A stretch of 64,000 bases of DNA from CAVQUE01 sp046290435 (lineage in GTDB: Bacteria; Actinomycetota; Acidimicrobiia; Acidimicrobiales; UBA8592). The translations under genes were made by a program, and so were the position numbers. The notes beneath the pieces were generated by a model that saw only the letters and a program-made list of their open reading frames with translations, did no database searches and was not told the DNA's origin. Location: positions 1 to 64,000 of the forward strand of contig JBKAGO010000067.1 in assembly GCA_046290435.1 (NCBI GenBank). The letters are read 5' to 3'. This document shows positions 1 through 9,500 of this stretch, in pieces. How positions within the stretch are numbered: the stretch's first letter is position 1; each line of letters begins with the position of its first letter.

Positions 1-1
1 C

Positions 2-196
2 GTGCTCGCTGCGAACACCTCCGACGGCGGCGAGCTCGCCGCCGACGCGACCACCGGGGATCCAGCATCGCTGCCCCCGTCGTTGTGGGCGACCGAGCCC
101 CCCGCCTTCCTGGGCGAGGTGGACTGGCCGCTCATCGAACCCGGGGGCGGCTGCGACCTGCCGGCCTCGGATGCCTCGCCATTGGGGAACCGATGA
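2..196 (+). CDS. 3' end of an upstream gene (partial, unrecognised)
   Basis: The reading frame is open from the left edge to a TGA at 194-196, so this is the C-terminal tail of a gene that starts outside the window. Only about 64 residues are visible. They are acidic and low in complexity, then end with a Pro/Trp-rich segment (PAFLGEVDWPLIEP). That ending loosely recalls the tails of right-handed parallel beta-helix proteins in polysaccharide loci, but this is a guess. The stop lies 60 bases before the dehydrogenase start, on the same strand, so it is probably the preceding gene of the same operon. Confidence 0.5.
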   Translation: MLAANTSDGGELAADATTGDPASLPPSLWATEPPAFLGEVDWPLIEPGGGCDLPASDASPLGNR

Positions 197-255
197 CGCG
201 GCAACCGCCACCAGCGCGCACCGGTTCCGACGCCGGTACGACCGAAGGGACAACC

Positions 256-1353
256 ATGCACAACCAGCCCGACCACCTGCACGTGGGTGTCGTCGGCTGT
301 GGCTACTGGGGCTCGAAGCACGTTCGGGTCCTGTCGTCGCAGCCCGGTGTGACCGTCTCGGTCATCGATGCCGACGCCCATCGGCGCCGCGACGCCGAGG
401 CGAGCCACACCATCCACCGCTCGGTGGCGTCGCTCGACGAGGTCATCGACGAGCTCGACGCGCTCGTCATCGCCACCCCGCCGACCAGCCACTACGCCCT
501 GGCGGTCACCGCGCTCGAACACGACTGCCACGTGCTGGTCGAGAAGCCCCTGACGACGTCGGGGGCGGAGGCGGACGCGCTCGTGGCGTTGGCGGCCGAG
601 CGCGACCTGCGGCTCATGGTCGGCCACACCTTCGAGTTCAACCCTGCGGTGTGGACGCTGCGCGACACCATTCGCGACCCGGCCTTCGGGCGGGTGCGCT
701 ACATCGACTCGGCGCGCCTGAACCTCGGCCTCTACCAGTCCGACGTCGACGTCTTGTGGGACCTCGCCCCCCACGACATCTCCATCTTGAACTTCATCCT
801 CGACGACACCCCGACGGCGGTCTCGGCGTGGGGCCTCGAGCTCATGTCCGAACAGTCCGACGTCGCATACCTGTCGCTGCGCTACGACAAGGCCGACGTC
901 AGCGCCAACGTGCACGTCAGCTGGCTCGACCCGATGAAGGTCCGGCGCACCACCGTCGTCGGCGAGAACCAGATGGCGGTCTACGACGACGTGGCCACCG
1001 AGGAACGGATCCGCGTGTACGACAAGGGCGTCGACGCCGGCCTCCTCACCGCGGGCCAGGGCGGCGGCTATCCGCTCACCTATCGCCACGGCGACATCCA
1101 CTCGCCCTACATCGACTTCAAGGAGCCGTTGCAGCTCGAGATCAGCGCCTTCGTCGAGGCCATTCGTTCGGGCATCACCACCCAGGCCGGCGGGCGCTCC
1201 GGCGCTGACGTCGTGCGGGTGCTGTGCGCCGCCGAGCAGTCCAAGCGCGAGGGTGCCTGGGTGCCCGTCGACTACACGACGGCCGATTACACGGACCTCG
1301 TCGAGCCGGTCATCGATCTGCGCGACACCTCGACCGCGGTGGTGACGGACTGA
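256..1353 (+). CDS. Gfo/Idh/MocA-family sugar-nucleotide dehydrogenase (WbpB/WlbA-like)
   Basis: NAD(P)-dependent oxidoreductase of 365 residues, probably oxidising C3 of a UDP-sugar. The Rossmann motif GCGYWG is at residues 14-19, the family EKP motif at 96-98, and an active-site His-Asp pair near 173-174. The C-terminal alpha/beta domain has normal family length. I chose ATG 256 because GAAGGGA precedes it at good spacing and the Rossmann strand begins right after; an in-frame ATG at 193 overlapping the upstream stop is possible but adds a Pro/Thr tail unlike the family. It is followed by a DegT aminotransferase (1-base overlap) and, further on, a beta-helix acetyltransferase. These are the three enzymes used in WbpB/WbpE/WbpD synthesis of UDP-2,3-diacetamido-uronic acids. 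The exact substrate is inference. Confidence 0.93.
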   Translation: MHNQPDHLHVGVVGCGYWGSKHVRVLSSQPGVTVSVIDADAHRRRDAEASHTIHRSVASLDEVIDELDALVIATPPTSHYALAVTALEHDCHVLVEKPLTTSGAEADALVALAAERDLRLMVGHTFEFNPAVWTLRDTIRDPAFGRVRYIDSARLNLGLYQSDVDVLWDLAPHDISILNFILDDTPTAVSAWGLELMSEQSDVAYLSLRYDKADVSANVHVSWLDPMKVRRTTVVGENQMAVYDDVATEERIRVYDKGVDAGLLTAGQGGGYPLTYRHGDIHSPYIDFKEPLQLEISAFVEAIRSGITTQAGGRSGADVVRVLCAAEQSKREGAWVPVDYTTADYTDLVEPVIDLRDTSTAVVTD

Positions 1354-2453
1354 TGCGCGTCCCATTCCTCGATCTCGCCGCGTTGCACGCGGAGATCCGC
1401 GACCAGCTCGACAAGGCCTGGCACGAGACGATCGAACGCAGCGGTTTCGTCGGCGGCGAGGCCCTCGAGCGGTTCGAGCAGGACTTCGCAGGCTTCTGTG
1501 GGACCGCCCATGCCGTAGGCGTCGCCAACGGCACCGACGCCCTCGAGCTCGTGCTCGCAGGACTGGGTATCGGGCCCGGCGACGAGGTCATCGTCCCGGC
1601 CAACACCTTCATCGCCACGGCCGAAGCCGTGGTGCGGGTGGGGGCCACACCGGTGTTCGTCGACGTCGACCGGTCCACCGCTCTGTTGACGCCCGAGCAC
1701 GTCAGCGCTGCGCTCACCCCGCGCACCGCGGCGGTGATGGCCGTCCATCTGTACGGCCAGCTGGTCGACATGCCCGCCCTGCTCGCGGTGTGCGACCCCG
1801 CCGGTGTGGCCGTCATCGAGGACGCAGCGCAGGCCCACGGGGCGATGCTCGACGGCCGCCGGGCCGGGTCCTTCGGCGTCGCCGCCGGGTTCAGCTTCTA
1901 CCCGGGCAAGAACCTCGGCGCCCTCGGCGATGGCGGTGCGGTCACCACCGACGACGCCGCACTGGCGGAGCGCATTCGGTCGATGACCAACCACGGTCGG
2001 GCTGCCACTTCGCGCTACCACCACGACCTGGTGGGCCGGAACTCACGCCTCGACGGCCTGCAGGCGGCAGCGCTGTCCATCAAGCTCGCAGAGATCGACC
2101 GGTGGAACAGCCAGCGCCGCGAGCTCGCCGAGCGCTATTGCGCCGGCATGCCCGCCGCGTTCCGCCCGATGACCCAGGCCAACGGCCTCGGCGTGCACCA
2201 CCTGATGGTCGTCGAGAGCGACCTGCCCCGCGAGGCCGTCGGCGCCCACCTCGACGCCCACGAGATCGGCTGGGGCGTGCACTACCCGGTGCCGTGTCAC
2301 CGCCAGCCCGCGTATGGCGCCCATGGCCCCGACTCGCTGCCCGTCAGCGAGGCCTTGGCCGAGCGCATCATCTCGCTGCCCATGTACCCGCAACTCGGCG
2401 CACACCGGGTCGAGCGCGTCTGTGACGTGCTCGACCAGCTCGGCGAGGCCTGA
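1353..2453 (+). CDS. DegT/DnrJ/EryC1/StrS aminotransferase (WbpE-like)
   Basis: PLP-dependent sugar aminotransferase of 366 residues, the usual family size. The Schiff-base lysine is K186 in the motif FSFYPGKNLGALGDGG, and EDAAQAHGA upstream supplies the PLP-ring and phosphate contacts. It begins at MRVPFLDL, typical of the family, with its ATG sharing one base with the upstream TGA (TGATG), so the two genes are translationally coupled. Known relatives transfer an amino group from glutamate to a 3-keto or 4-keto nucleotide sugar. The preceding Gfo/Idh dehydrogenase suggests a 3-keto substrate. The product would then be acetylated by the beta-helix enzyme at 5031-5669. Confidence 0.95.
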   Translation: MRVPFLDLAALHAEIRDQLDKAWHETIERSGFVGGEALERFEQDFAGFCGTAHAVGVANGTDALELVLAGLGIGPGDEVIVPANTFIATAEAVVRVGATPVFVDVDRSTALLTPEHVSAALTPRTAAVMAVHLYGQLVDMPALLAVCDPAGVAVIEDAAQAHGAMLDGRRAGSFGVAAGFSFYPGKNLGALGDGGAVTTDDAALAERIRSMTNHGRAATSRYHHDLVGRNSRLDGLQAAALSIKLAEIDRWNSQRRELAERYCAGMPAAFRPMTQANGLGVHHLMVVESDLPREAVGAHLDAHEIGWGVHYPVPCHRQPAYGAHGPDSLPVSEALAERIISLPMYPQLGAHRVERVCDVLDQLGEA

Positions 2454-2454
2454 G

Positions 2455-3900
2455 ATGGGTCCCGACGGGTACACCGACGTACGCCCGCCCTGGCGGGTCG
2501 TCATCGGCGCGGTGTTGCTCGTCGGGATCTTCGCGCTGCTCGGCGGCCAGGCCGCCTACCTCGCGTCGCTCACCCGGGAGGACGTCTGGCAGGCCCAGAG
2601 CGAGGTCGAGTTCCGCGACCCGCTGCTGCTGGGCGAGACGGTGGCGGTCACGTTCGCGAGCCCGTCGATCTGGGCGCCGGTCGCCGCCCGTGAGGGCATC
2701 CCGGAGAAGCTCTTCCTCGAGCGGTACGCCGCTGCGGTCGCCGGCGGTACCCAGGTGGTGTCGGTCACCTATCAGGATCCCGATCCCGAGCTGGCGAAAC
2801 GGGTGGTGCGCGGCGCCGTCGAGGCGTACCTGATCCGGTTCGCGCCCGACGACGGCGCCATCCAGCGCGCCGAGCTCGAGAACTACCTGGCCTCGCTGCG
2901 GACGCTCGAAGCCGACCTCGTCACCACCCTCGAACAGCCCGACGCGCTGTTGCGCCAGGAGCAGATCGACCGCCAGAACCAGCTGATCGCCGTGCGTCAG
3001 CAGATCACCAACGTGTTGTTGCGCATCGACGAACGCGACACTGCCGTGGCCACCGACGATGCCACCGCACCCAGGCTGATCACCGACGCCTTCGTGGGCG
3101 AGGAGCCGGTCCTGCCCGAGCGGGCCCAGATCGCCGTCTTCGGCTTCGCCGCAGGCGGGATGGTCGGCGCCGCCGTCGTGTTCCTCGTCTACCACGTGGC
3201 CGCCCAGCGCCCGGCACCGCCGACGCCGCTGCAGGCGACACAGCGCGCTGCGGTCCGGCCCGGCGGGACGCGGCTGGGCCGCTTCGCGAAACGGAGCATC
3301 GACGTGATCGGTTCGGGCGTCGGGCTGGTGCTGCTGTCGCCGCTGATGGCGATCATCGCCGTGGCGATCCTCATCGAGACCGGCCGCCCGGTGCTGTTCC
3401 GCCAGACCCGAGTCGGGCGCCACGAGCGCGAATTCCAGATGCTCAAGTTCCGCTCGATGGTCCAGGACAACGACCCCAGCGAGCACATCGCCTACCAGAC
3501 CGCGCTGCTGACCCGCGACGACGCCGAGACCCTCACCGCCGAGGGCGGCGTCTACAAGCTGGCGGACCCACGCATCACCCGGGTGGGCAGGCTCATCCGC
3601 CGGTACAGCCTCGACGAGCTCCCCCAGCTGATCAACGTCTTCAAGGGCGAGATGTCGCTCGTCGGGCCCCGCCCGGCCCTCACCTGGGAGGTGCCGCTGT
3701 TCTCGGAGCGTCACCGGGCCAGGGCGTCGGTACCCCCCGGCTGCAGCGGGCTGTGGCAGGTGTCGGGTCGCAACCTGTTGACGTCACGCCAGATGCTCGA
3801 GCTCGACGTCCAGTACGTGGAGCGCTGGAGCTTCTGGCGGGACCTGTGGATCCTGATCCGCACGCCGTTCGCCGTCCTGCGAGGTGACGGTGCGCGCTGA
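2455..3900 (+). CDS. Fusion: Wzz-like chain-length domain + bacterial sugar transferase (PGT)
   Basis: A 481-residue inner-membrane protein made of two normally separate parts. Residues 1 to about 255 look like a polysaccharide co-polymerase: a TM helix near 15-35, a periplasmic alpha/beta-helical part, then a second Gly-rich TM ending VVFLVYHVA. After a short Pro-rich linker, residues about 275-481 are a complete monotopic phosphoglycosyltransferase: KRSIDVIGSG, a membrane hairpin, FRQTRVGRHEREFQMLKFRSM, DELPQL and VGPRPAL. The PGT part loads a sugar-phosphate onto undecaprenyl phosphate to start the repeat unit. The frame has no stop across the join. ATG 2455 follows the aminotransferase stop by one base. 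Its own Wzz-like sibling lies at 5666-6529. Confidence 0.9.
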   Translation: MGPDGYTDVRPPWRVVIGAVLLVGIFALLGGQAAYLASLTREDVWQAQSEVEFRDPLLLGETVAVTFASPSIWAPVAAREGIPEKLFLERYAAAVAGGTQVVSVTYQDPDPELAKRVVRGAVEAYLIRFAPDDGAIQRAELENYLASLRTLEADLVTTLEQPDALLRQEQIDRQNQLIAVRQQITNVLLRIDERDTAVATDDATAPRLITDAFVGEEPVLPERAQIAVFGFAAGGMVGAAVVFLVYHVAAQRPAPPTPLQATQRAAVRPGGTRLGRFAKRSIDVIGSGVGLVLLSPLMAIIAVAILIETGRPVLFRQTRVGRHEREFQMLKFRSMVQDNDPSEHIAYQTALLTRDDAETLTAEGGVYKLADPRITRVGRLIRRYSLDELPQLINVFKGEMSLVGPRPALTWEVPLFSERHRARASVPPGCSGLWQVSGRNLLTSRQMLELDVQYVERWSFWRDLWILIRTPFAVLRGDGAR

Positions 3901-4948
3901 CCCCGGGCCCCTGTCGCGGCCGATCTCGGTCGCCGAGGTCGACCCTCTCGCCGCGGGCACGGTCCCGGTGGCCGGCGACCGCAACGCGCTGTTCGTCGAC
4001 CCCCGCTGGCTGCAGTGCCTGAGCGACGCGTTCGGGCTGCGGTTCTCCAGCCTGGTCGTGCGCCGCAATCGCGACCACTCGTCGTGGCTGCCCTTCGTCG
4101 CCATCGACGACCTGCGTGGCCGGCGCACAACGTCGCTGCCGTTCTGCGACTTCGTCGACACCCGCATCGATCCGGGCCACTGGCAGGCCCTGTCGACCAC
4201 GCTCATCGATCGCGGCGACCCGATCCTGATGAAGACCCTCGCCGATCACCCCGCGACCGCCGACACCCGCTTCGTCAGCGAGATCGAGGCCGTGCACCAC
4301 GTCATCGCCACGCCCGACGACCTCGGCGACGCCTTCGCCGGGTACGCGTCGATGACCCGACGCCAGATCCGACGGGCCGAGAACCGGGGGGTGGGGTTCC
4401 GCGTCAGCACCGATCGCGCCGACCTGGCGCGCTTCCACCGGTTGCACGTCCATGTCCGCAAGGCACGTCACCGGCTCCTGGCGCAGCCCTATGCGTTGTT
4501 CGAGGCCATCGGCGACCGGTTCTTCGACCACGACGCCGGTTGGATGGTGCTCGGCGAGATCGACGGCCGGGTCGAGGGCGGCTGCCTGGTGCTGCGCAGC
4601 GGCAACCGCCTGCACTACAAGTTCAGCGTCAGCTCGCCGCTGGCCCGCACCTCGGGGCTCAGCCATGCGGCGATCCACGAGACCATGCGGCTGTGCCGCG
4701 ACCTCGGTGTCGAGGGCCTCGACCTCGGGCGAAGCGACTTCTCCGACGAAGGACTGATCGAGTTCAAGCGCCGCTTCCGACCCCACGAGGTCGAACTCGC
4801 CAGCCACCGCCACGACCCCGAGCCGCGGCGCCGCCCCACCGTGGCCGGCCGGGTCCTGCCCCGGCTGACCGATGCCGCCACCCACGAACGCGTCCCCGAC
4901 ACCGTCACCACCTTCGTGGGACGCCACCTCTACCGGTACTTCGCATGA
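3884..4948 (+). CDS. FemAB/BioF2-like GNAT acyltransferase
   Basis: A 354-residue protein resembling the BioF2-like acetyltransferase_6 / FemAB superfamily, which transfers acyl or aminoacyl groups to cell-wall or polysaccharide acceptors. The first half holds a degenerate GNAT lobe; the second half carries the better lobe, with YASMTRRQIRRAENRG, GWMVLGEIDGRVEGG, HYKFSVSS and LDLGRSDFSDEGLIEFKRRF, the usual strand-helix pattern around the acyl-donor site. It starts at GTG 3884 inside the end of the preceding gene (17-base overlap); GTG 3890 is an alternative. No signal peptide, so it should act in the cytoplasm, perhaps adding an N-acyl or aminoacyl decoration to the lipid-linked repeat. Donor and acceptor cannot be told from sequence. 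Confidence 0.85.
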   Translation: MTVRADPGPLSRPISVAEVDPLAAGTVPVAGDRNALFVDPRWLQCLSDAFGLRFSSLVVRRNRDHSSWLPFVAIDDLRGRRTTSLPFCDFVDTRIDPGHWQALSTTLIDRGDPILMKTLADHPATADTRFVSEIEAVHHVIATPDDLGDAFAGYASMTRRQIRRAENRGVGFRVSTDRADLARFHRLHVHVRKARHRLLAQPYALFEAIGDRFFDHDAGWMVLGEIDGRVEGGCLVLRSGNRLHYKFSVSSPLARTSGLSHAAIHETMRLCRDLGVEGLDLGRSDFSDEGLIEFKRRFRPHEVELASHRHDPEPRRRPTVAGRVLPRLTDAATHERVPDTVTTFVGRHLYRYFA

Positions 4949-5034
4949 CCTCCCCACCGCTCTGTCCCGAAGCCCACGCCGCACCGGACAAGAACCGCCC
5001 CCGCTCCGCGCAGACCCCGAGGACCACCTCATGA
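4945..5034 (+). CDS. 29-codon mini-ORF bridging two genes
   Basis: A short frame whose ATG (4945) overlaps the stop of the FemAB-like gene as ATGA and whose TGA (5032-5034) overlaps the ATG (5031) of the acetyltransferase, again as ATGA. The peptide is Pro/Ala/Arg-rich and resembles nothing I know. The double overlap suggests it keeps ribosomes moving through the 82-base gap, coupling translation of the flanking genes, rather than making a useful product. This is inference; it could also be chance. Confidence 0.3.
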   Translation: MTSPPLCPEAHAAPDKNRPRSAQTPRTTS

Positions 5035-5669
5035 CCGATCAGCACACCTCCGTGGTCGTCGATCCGTCCGCCATCGACGACGACGTCCGCCTGGCGTATG
5101 CCACCGGTCGCCGGACCGCCAACCGTTTCGGGATCGGCCCCGGCGCCACGATCCGATCCGGCACCGTCATCTACGACGGCACGACCATCGGGGCCAACCT
5201 GGCCACCGGGCACAACGTCGTCATCCGCGAGGACTGCCGCATCGGCGACGACTTCTCGATCTGGAGCAACTCGATCGTCGACTACGGCTGCACCATCGGC
5301 AACGGGGTGAAGCTGCACTCCAACATCTACGTCGCGCAGTTCACCGTGATCGAAGACGGTGCCTTCCTCGCCCCGGGTGTCTGCATCGCCAACGACCTGT
5401 ATCCGGGTTCGCCCGAATCGGCGGCGGTCATGGCCGGGCCGGTCATCGGCGCCGGAGCCCAGATCGGCGTCAACGTGACGATCCTGCCCTATGTGCGCAT
5501 CGGGGCCGGAGCGCTGATCGGCTCGGGAGCGGTCGTCACCTCCGACATCGAGGCCGGGATGGTCGCCGTCGGCAACCCGGCCCGGGTCACCAAGGCCGTC
5601 GCCGATCTCGTCCCGATCGACCAGCGCGACGACGTCACCACCGCCATCACCACACGGGGGATCGCATGA
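5031..5669 (+). CDS. Left-handed beta-helix N-acetyltransferase (WbpD-like)
   Basis: A 212-residue hexapeptide-repeat acyltransferase. Triplets of the [LIV]-G-x4 kind run from about residue 40 to 185 (IGPGATIRSG, IGANLATGHN, IGDDFSIWSN, IGNGVKLHS, then IGAGAQIGVN, IGAGALIGSGAVV). The loop with LAPGVCIANDLYPG interrupts the coils, as in WbpD and related UDP-3-amino-sugar acetyltransferases. Such enzymes are trimers using acetyl-CoA. The tail ends in the usual VGNPARVTKAV motif. With the dehydrogenase and aminotransferase upstream it probably N-acetylates a 3-amino UDP-sugar. The start overlaps the mini-ORF stop, and its stop overlaps the next start (ATGA). Confidence 0.93.
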   Translation: MTDQHTSVVVDPSAIDDDVRLAYATGRRTANRFGIGPGATIRSGTVIYDGTTIGANLATGHNVVIREDCRIGDDFSIWSNSIVDYGCTIGNGVKLHSNIYVAQFTVIEDGAFLAPGVCIANDLYPGSPESAAVMAGPVIGAGAQIGVNVTILPYVRIGAGALIGSGAVVTSDIEAGMVAVGNPARVTKAVADLVPIDQRDDVTTAITTRGIA

Positions 5670-6529
5670 CCACCACGATCGAACGACCGGCCCAGCCCGA
5701 CGACGCCGCGGCGCCCTCGAGCGGTGTCCGCTATGTCGAGGTCAGCGGCTTCGACCACCTGTCGCGGATGGGGCGGCCCACCAACCGGCAGATCTTCGGG
5801 CACGTCTTGCTGACCGCCGTCCTGGCGGTCGTCGGCGGCCAGCTGGGCTGGTTCGGTTCCCAGCTGCTCACCGAACGCTACGAAGCGCTCTCGGAGATCG
5901 AGTACCGGGGCTCGTCGTGGACCGAGACCCAGGACGTCACCATCCGCAGCCGTACCCTCGTCGAACCGGTGGCCGCGTCCTTCGGCATCGAGATCAAAGA
6001 GTTCGAGGAGCGCCTGGGGGCGGGTCTGGTCCCGGGCACGCAGCTGTTGCGCATCACCTACGAAGACGCCGATCCCGACCTCGCGCTCGACGTGGTGTCG
6101 ACCCTCACCGATCGGTACCTCGACGAAGCGGCCGAGCTGCCACCTCCCGAGAGCCGCGAGGCGCTCGAGGCCTCCCTGGCGGACCTGCGACAGCAGCGAG
6201 AGGACGCCCAGGATGCGCTGCTGGCGATCCCCGACGACGGCATCCCCGGCACCACGATCGAACAACAGGAACTGCAGTCGGAGATCGCGAGCCTGCGGGC
6301 GCGCATCGGGGTGCTGGAGCTCCGCCTGCTCGACTCCGGCCTGGCCGAGCTCGACACCGTCACCTCGGGCGTCCCGCGGGTGATCACCGAACCCTTCGTG
6401 TTCGAAGAGCCCGTGTTCCCCCGGCCGAGGCTGCTCGCCGCGATCGGCTTCGTCGCCGGCGGCGCACTCGGGTTGTTGTTGCTGGCGATCCACTGGAACC
6501 GGATCGCCTGGGCCGCGAACCGGGCCTGA
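5666..6529 (+). CDS. Wzz-like polysaccharide co-polymerase / chain-length determinant
   Basis: A 287-residue membrane protein with the co-polymerase layout: a 30-40-residue cytoplasmic head, TM1 at about 47-70 (HVLLTAVLAVVGGQLGW), a long extracytoplasmic part with a Glu/Arg/Gln-rich coiled coil (about 160-220), and TM2 near 250-275 ending AIHWNR. No Walker kinase domain follows, so it is the PCP-1 type rather than a tyrosine-kinase type. It would set the length of the polymer made by the downstream polymerase domain. The N-terminal domain of the 2455-3900 fusion has similar features (V-F-E/G-EEPV-P motif before TM2), so the two may be paralogues. ATG overlaps the preceding stop by 4 bases. 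Confidence 0.88.
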   Translation: MTTTIERPAQPDDAAAPSSGVRYVEVSGFDHLSRMGRPTNRQIFGHVLLTAVLAVVGGQLGWFGSQLLTERYEALSEIEYRGSSWTETQDVTIRSRTLVEPVAASFGIEIKEFEERLGAGLVPGTQLLRITYEDADPDLALDVVSTLTDRYLDEAAELPPPESREALEASLADLRQQREDAQDALLAIPDDGIPGTTIEQQELQSEIASLRARIGVLELRLLDSGLAELDTVTSGVPRVITEPFVFEEPVFPRPRLLAAIGFVAGGALGLLLLAIHWNRIAWAANRA

Positions 6530-6547
6530 TCAGGCGCCGAACCGACC

Positions 6548-9500
6548 ATGACCATGGTGGCCGCCCCGCCGGGCCCCGAACCGTCGACTGCGATCGACGA
6601 CGACGACCGCACCGTGGTCGGCGACTCGGCGACCACGGCGGGCTGGACCCTCGTGTCGCGGGCGACGGGTTTCGCCCGGGTGTTACTGATCGGGGCGATC
6701 CTCGGCCCGACGTTCTTCGGCAACCTCTTCCAGCTCGCCAACACGTTCCCGTGGGTGCTGTTCGAGTTCGCCGTCGGCGGGCTGCTCGGCGCGCTGCTGG
6801 TGCCGGCGCTCATGCGTCACGTCGTCGACGGCGACCTGGCCACCGTCGGGCGCATCGCCGGGCGGTTCATGACGCTGGTCGTGTGCGCCTTCGGGGCGCT
6901 CGCGGTGGTCGTGGCGGCCGCGTCGCCGCTCATCGCCCGCCTGTTCGCGCTGGGCATCGACGATGCGACCACCCGCGACCAGTTCGTGGCGGCCGCGATC
7001 CCGTTGATCGTCATCACGGCCCCCCAGCTCGTCGGCTACGGCATCGCCGTGTCGGGCCAGGCCGTCCAGCACGCCATGGGCCGCTATGCGTTGCCGGCCG
7101 CAGCGTCGATCGTCGAGAACGTGGTGGTCATCGCCACCCTGGTGACCTACGCGTTCGTGTTCGGTCCCAGCCCCGACCTCGCCGACATCGACGCCACCCA
7201 CATCGCCCTGCTCGGCGGCGGCTCGACCCTGGGCGTGGCCGCCCACGCGGTCCTGCAGTTGTGGGGCGTGCGCCGGCTGGGGATCCGCCTGCGGTTCGGG
7301 CCGGGATGGCGCGACCCCGACGTCCGGGCCATCCTCACCCAGGTCGTCCCGTCGGTGGGCACCGCGGTGTTCAACGGGGCCAGGATCCTGGCGTTGCTCG
7401 TCGCGGCGAACACCGTCGCCGGTGGCGTCGTCGCGGTGCAGTTCGGGCTCAATGTCTTGAACCTGCCGGTGGCGTTGGCGGCCAAGCCGGTCGCCTACAG
7501 CCTGCTGCCCCGCCTGGCAGCACCGCGAGCTCTCGCCGATCGATGGTTGTTCGCCGACACGTACCGGCGCGGCGTCGGCCTCGCGGCGCTGCTGCTGGTG
7601 CCGGCGGCGGCCGGGCTGATGGCGCTCGGTTGGATCGGCGGTCCTGCGCTGGCGTTGGGCGAGATGGGCACCGACGACGGCCGGCGCCTGCTGTCGCTGG
7701 TGTTGGTCGGCATCGCCGGCGCGGTCATCGGCGAGGGCATGTTCCAGCTCTCGACCGTGGCGGCCTATGCCCGCCGCGACGTCATCGGACCGACCATCGC
7801 GATGGCGGTGCGTGCCACTCTCACCGCCATCGGCGTCGCGGTCGCCACGCTGGTGTTCGACGACCTGGCCGTGGTCGCCTGCCTGGTCGTCGCGATGAGC
7901 CTCGCCGACCTCGCCGGCGCGGCCCTCCTGCACCGTCGGGTCACCGACGCCGACCAGCCCGGTGACTACCGACTGGCCCGGTCGTTGCGCGCCACCGTCG
8001 TCTCGGCCGTCGTCGCGTTCGCCGCGGTGGGTGCGGCCGCCTGGTTCGTCGGCGGGCTGATCGACGCCGCGTCCCTCCTGCCCCACTTGTTGGCGGCCGC
8101 CGTCCTGGGCGTCGTCGGGTTGGCCATCTACCTGTTTCTGCGGTGGCGCAGCGACGGCGAGCTGTTCGAGGTGATCGATCAGTTCCGCTCCGGTGGCGGG
8201 CCCAGAGCCGCAGCGGCCGACGCGCGCGACAGCGGCGGTGTGTCGTCGATCGGTCCGGTCGGACCCCAACCGCAGCGACCCGCAGTGGTGGCCGTTGCGG
8301 TGGATCCCACGGTGCCGCGCCTCGACATCGAGCCGCGCCGCGAGCGGTCGGTCATCGACTGGGCGGTCGCCCAGCTCGACTTCTTCGTGGCTGCTCCGGC
8401 ACCCCGGCGGCTGACGCTCGGCATCTGGGGAGGGGTGTTCGCCGCGCTCGCTGCGGGCGCGATGGTCGCGCTGGTGCCCCCGGCGATGGGCGTCGCTGCC
8501 GTCGGCATCCTCGTGGTGTCGGTGGTGGTGTGGAACCACCCGCCGGCCGCCGGCTACGCCATGATCGCGTTCGCGCCCTTCATCGTGGGGTTCGGGCGGG
8601 ATCAGGTCTTGCCGCTCCTGCGGCCCAACGAAGCGCTGTTGTTCGTGCTGTGTGGGGTGCTCGGGCTGCGGTGGTTGGCCTACTCGCGTCGGATCTCGAT
8701 CCGGTTGAACCGCATGGACTGGGTGATGCTCGCCATCGTGTTCACCGGCATGTTCCTGCCGCTGACCATCCAGGTGGCCCGGGCCCGCCCGGTGGGCCCC
8801 GACGACATCTTCTATGCGCTGGTGTTCGTGCGTTTGGCGCTGCTCTACGGCCTGGTGCGGCACACCATCCGCACGCCGGGGCAGGTACGCACCGCCATCG
8901 CCCTGAGCCTGGCCACCGGCTCGGTCATGGGCGTGATGGGCCTGGCCGACAGCTTGAACCTGGCCAACGCCGCCGAGTACCTCAACCCGTACTTCCCGAA
9001 CGACAACGTGCTCGTCGACGACGGGCGGGGGGCCGCCACCATCGGCAACCCCATCGGCTTCGGCGTGTACTCGGCGATGAACGCGCTGCTGGCCATCGCC
9101 ATGCTCCTCGGCGGCGAACGACCGCGGCTACTCATCGCCGGCGCTGCGCTGTGCTGCACCGCCGGTGTGGTCGGCAGCGGCCAGATCGGCCCCGTCCTGT
9201 CCTTCGCCGTCGGCATCGTCGCGCTGGCGATCATCACGCGGTCGACGACGCGTCTGCTGTTGTGGTCGATGCCGGCGCTGTTGGTGCTGTCGATCCTGGC
9301 GATGCCCCTGGCGCAGCGGCGCATCAGCGGCTTCGACGGCTTCGCCGTCCGGTCGGTCGACCGCGAGGCCATCGCCAACACCGACAACGAACTCCAGGGC
9401 GAGGCGCTGTTCGAGATCAACCCGGGCTCGAGCTGGGACGTGCGCCTCTACAACCTCGAGATGTTCTTCATCCCGGAGTTCGACGACGTCACCAACGTGT

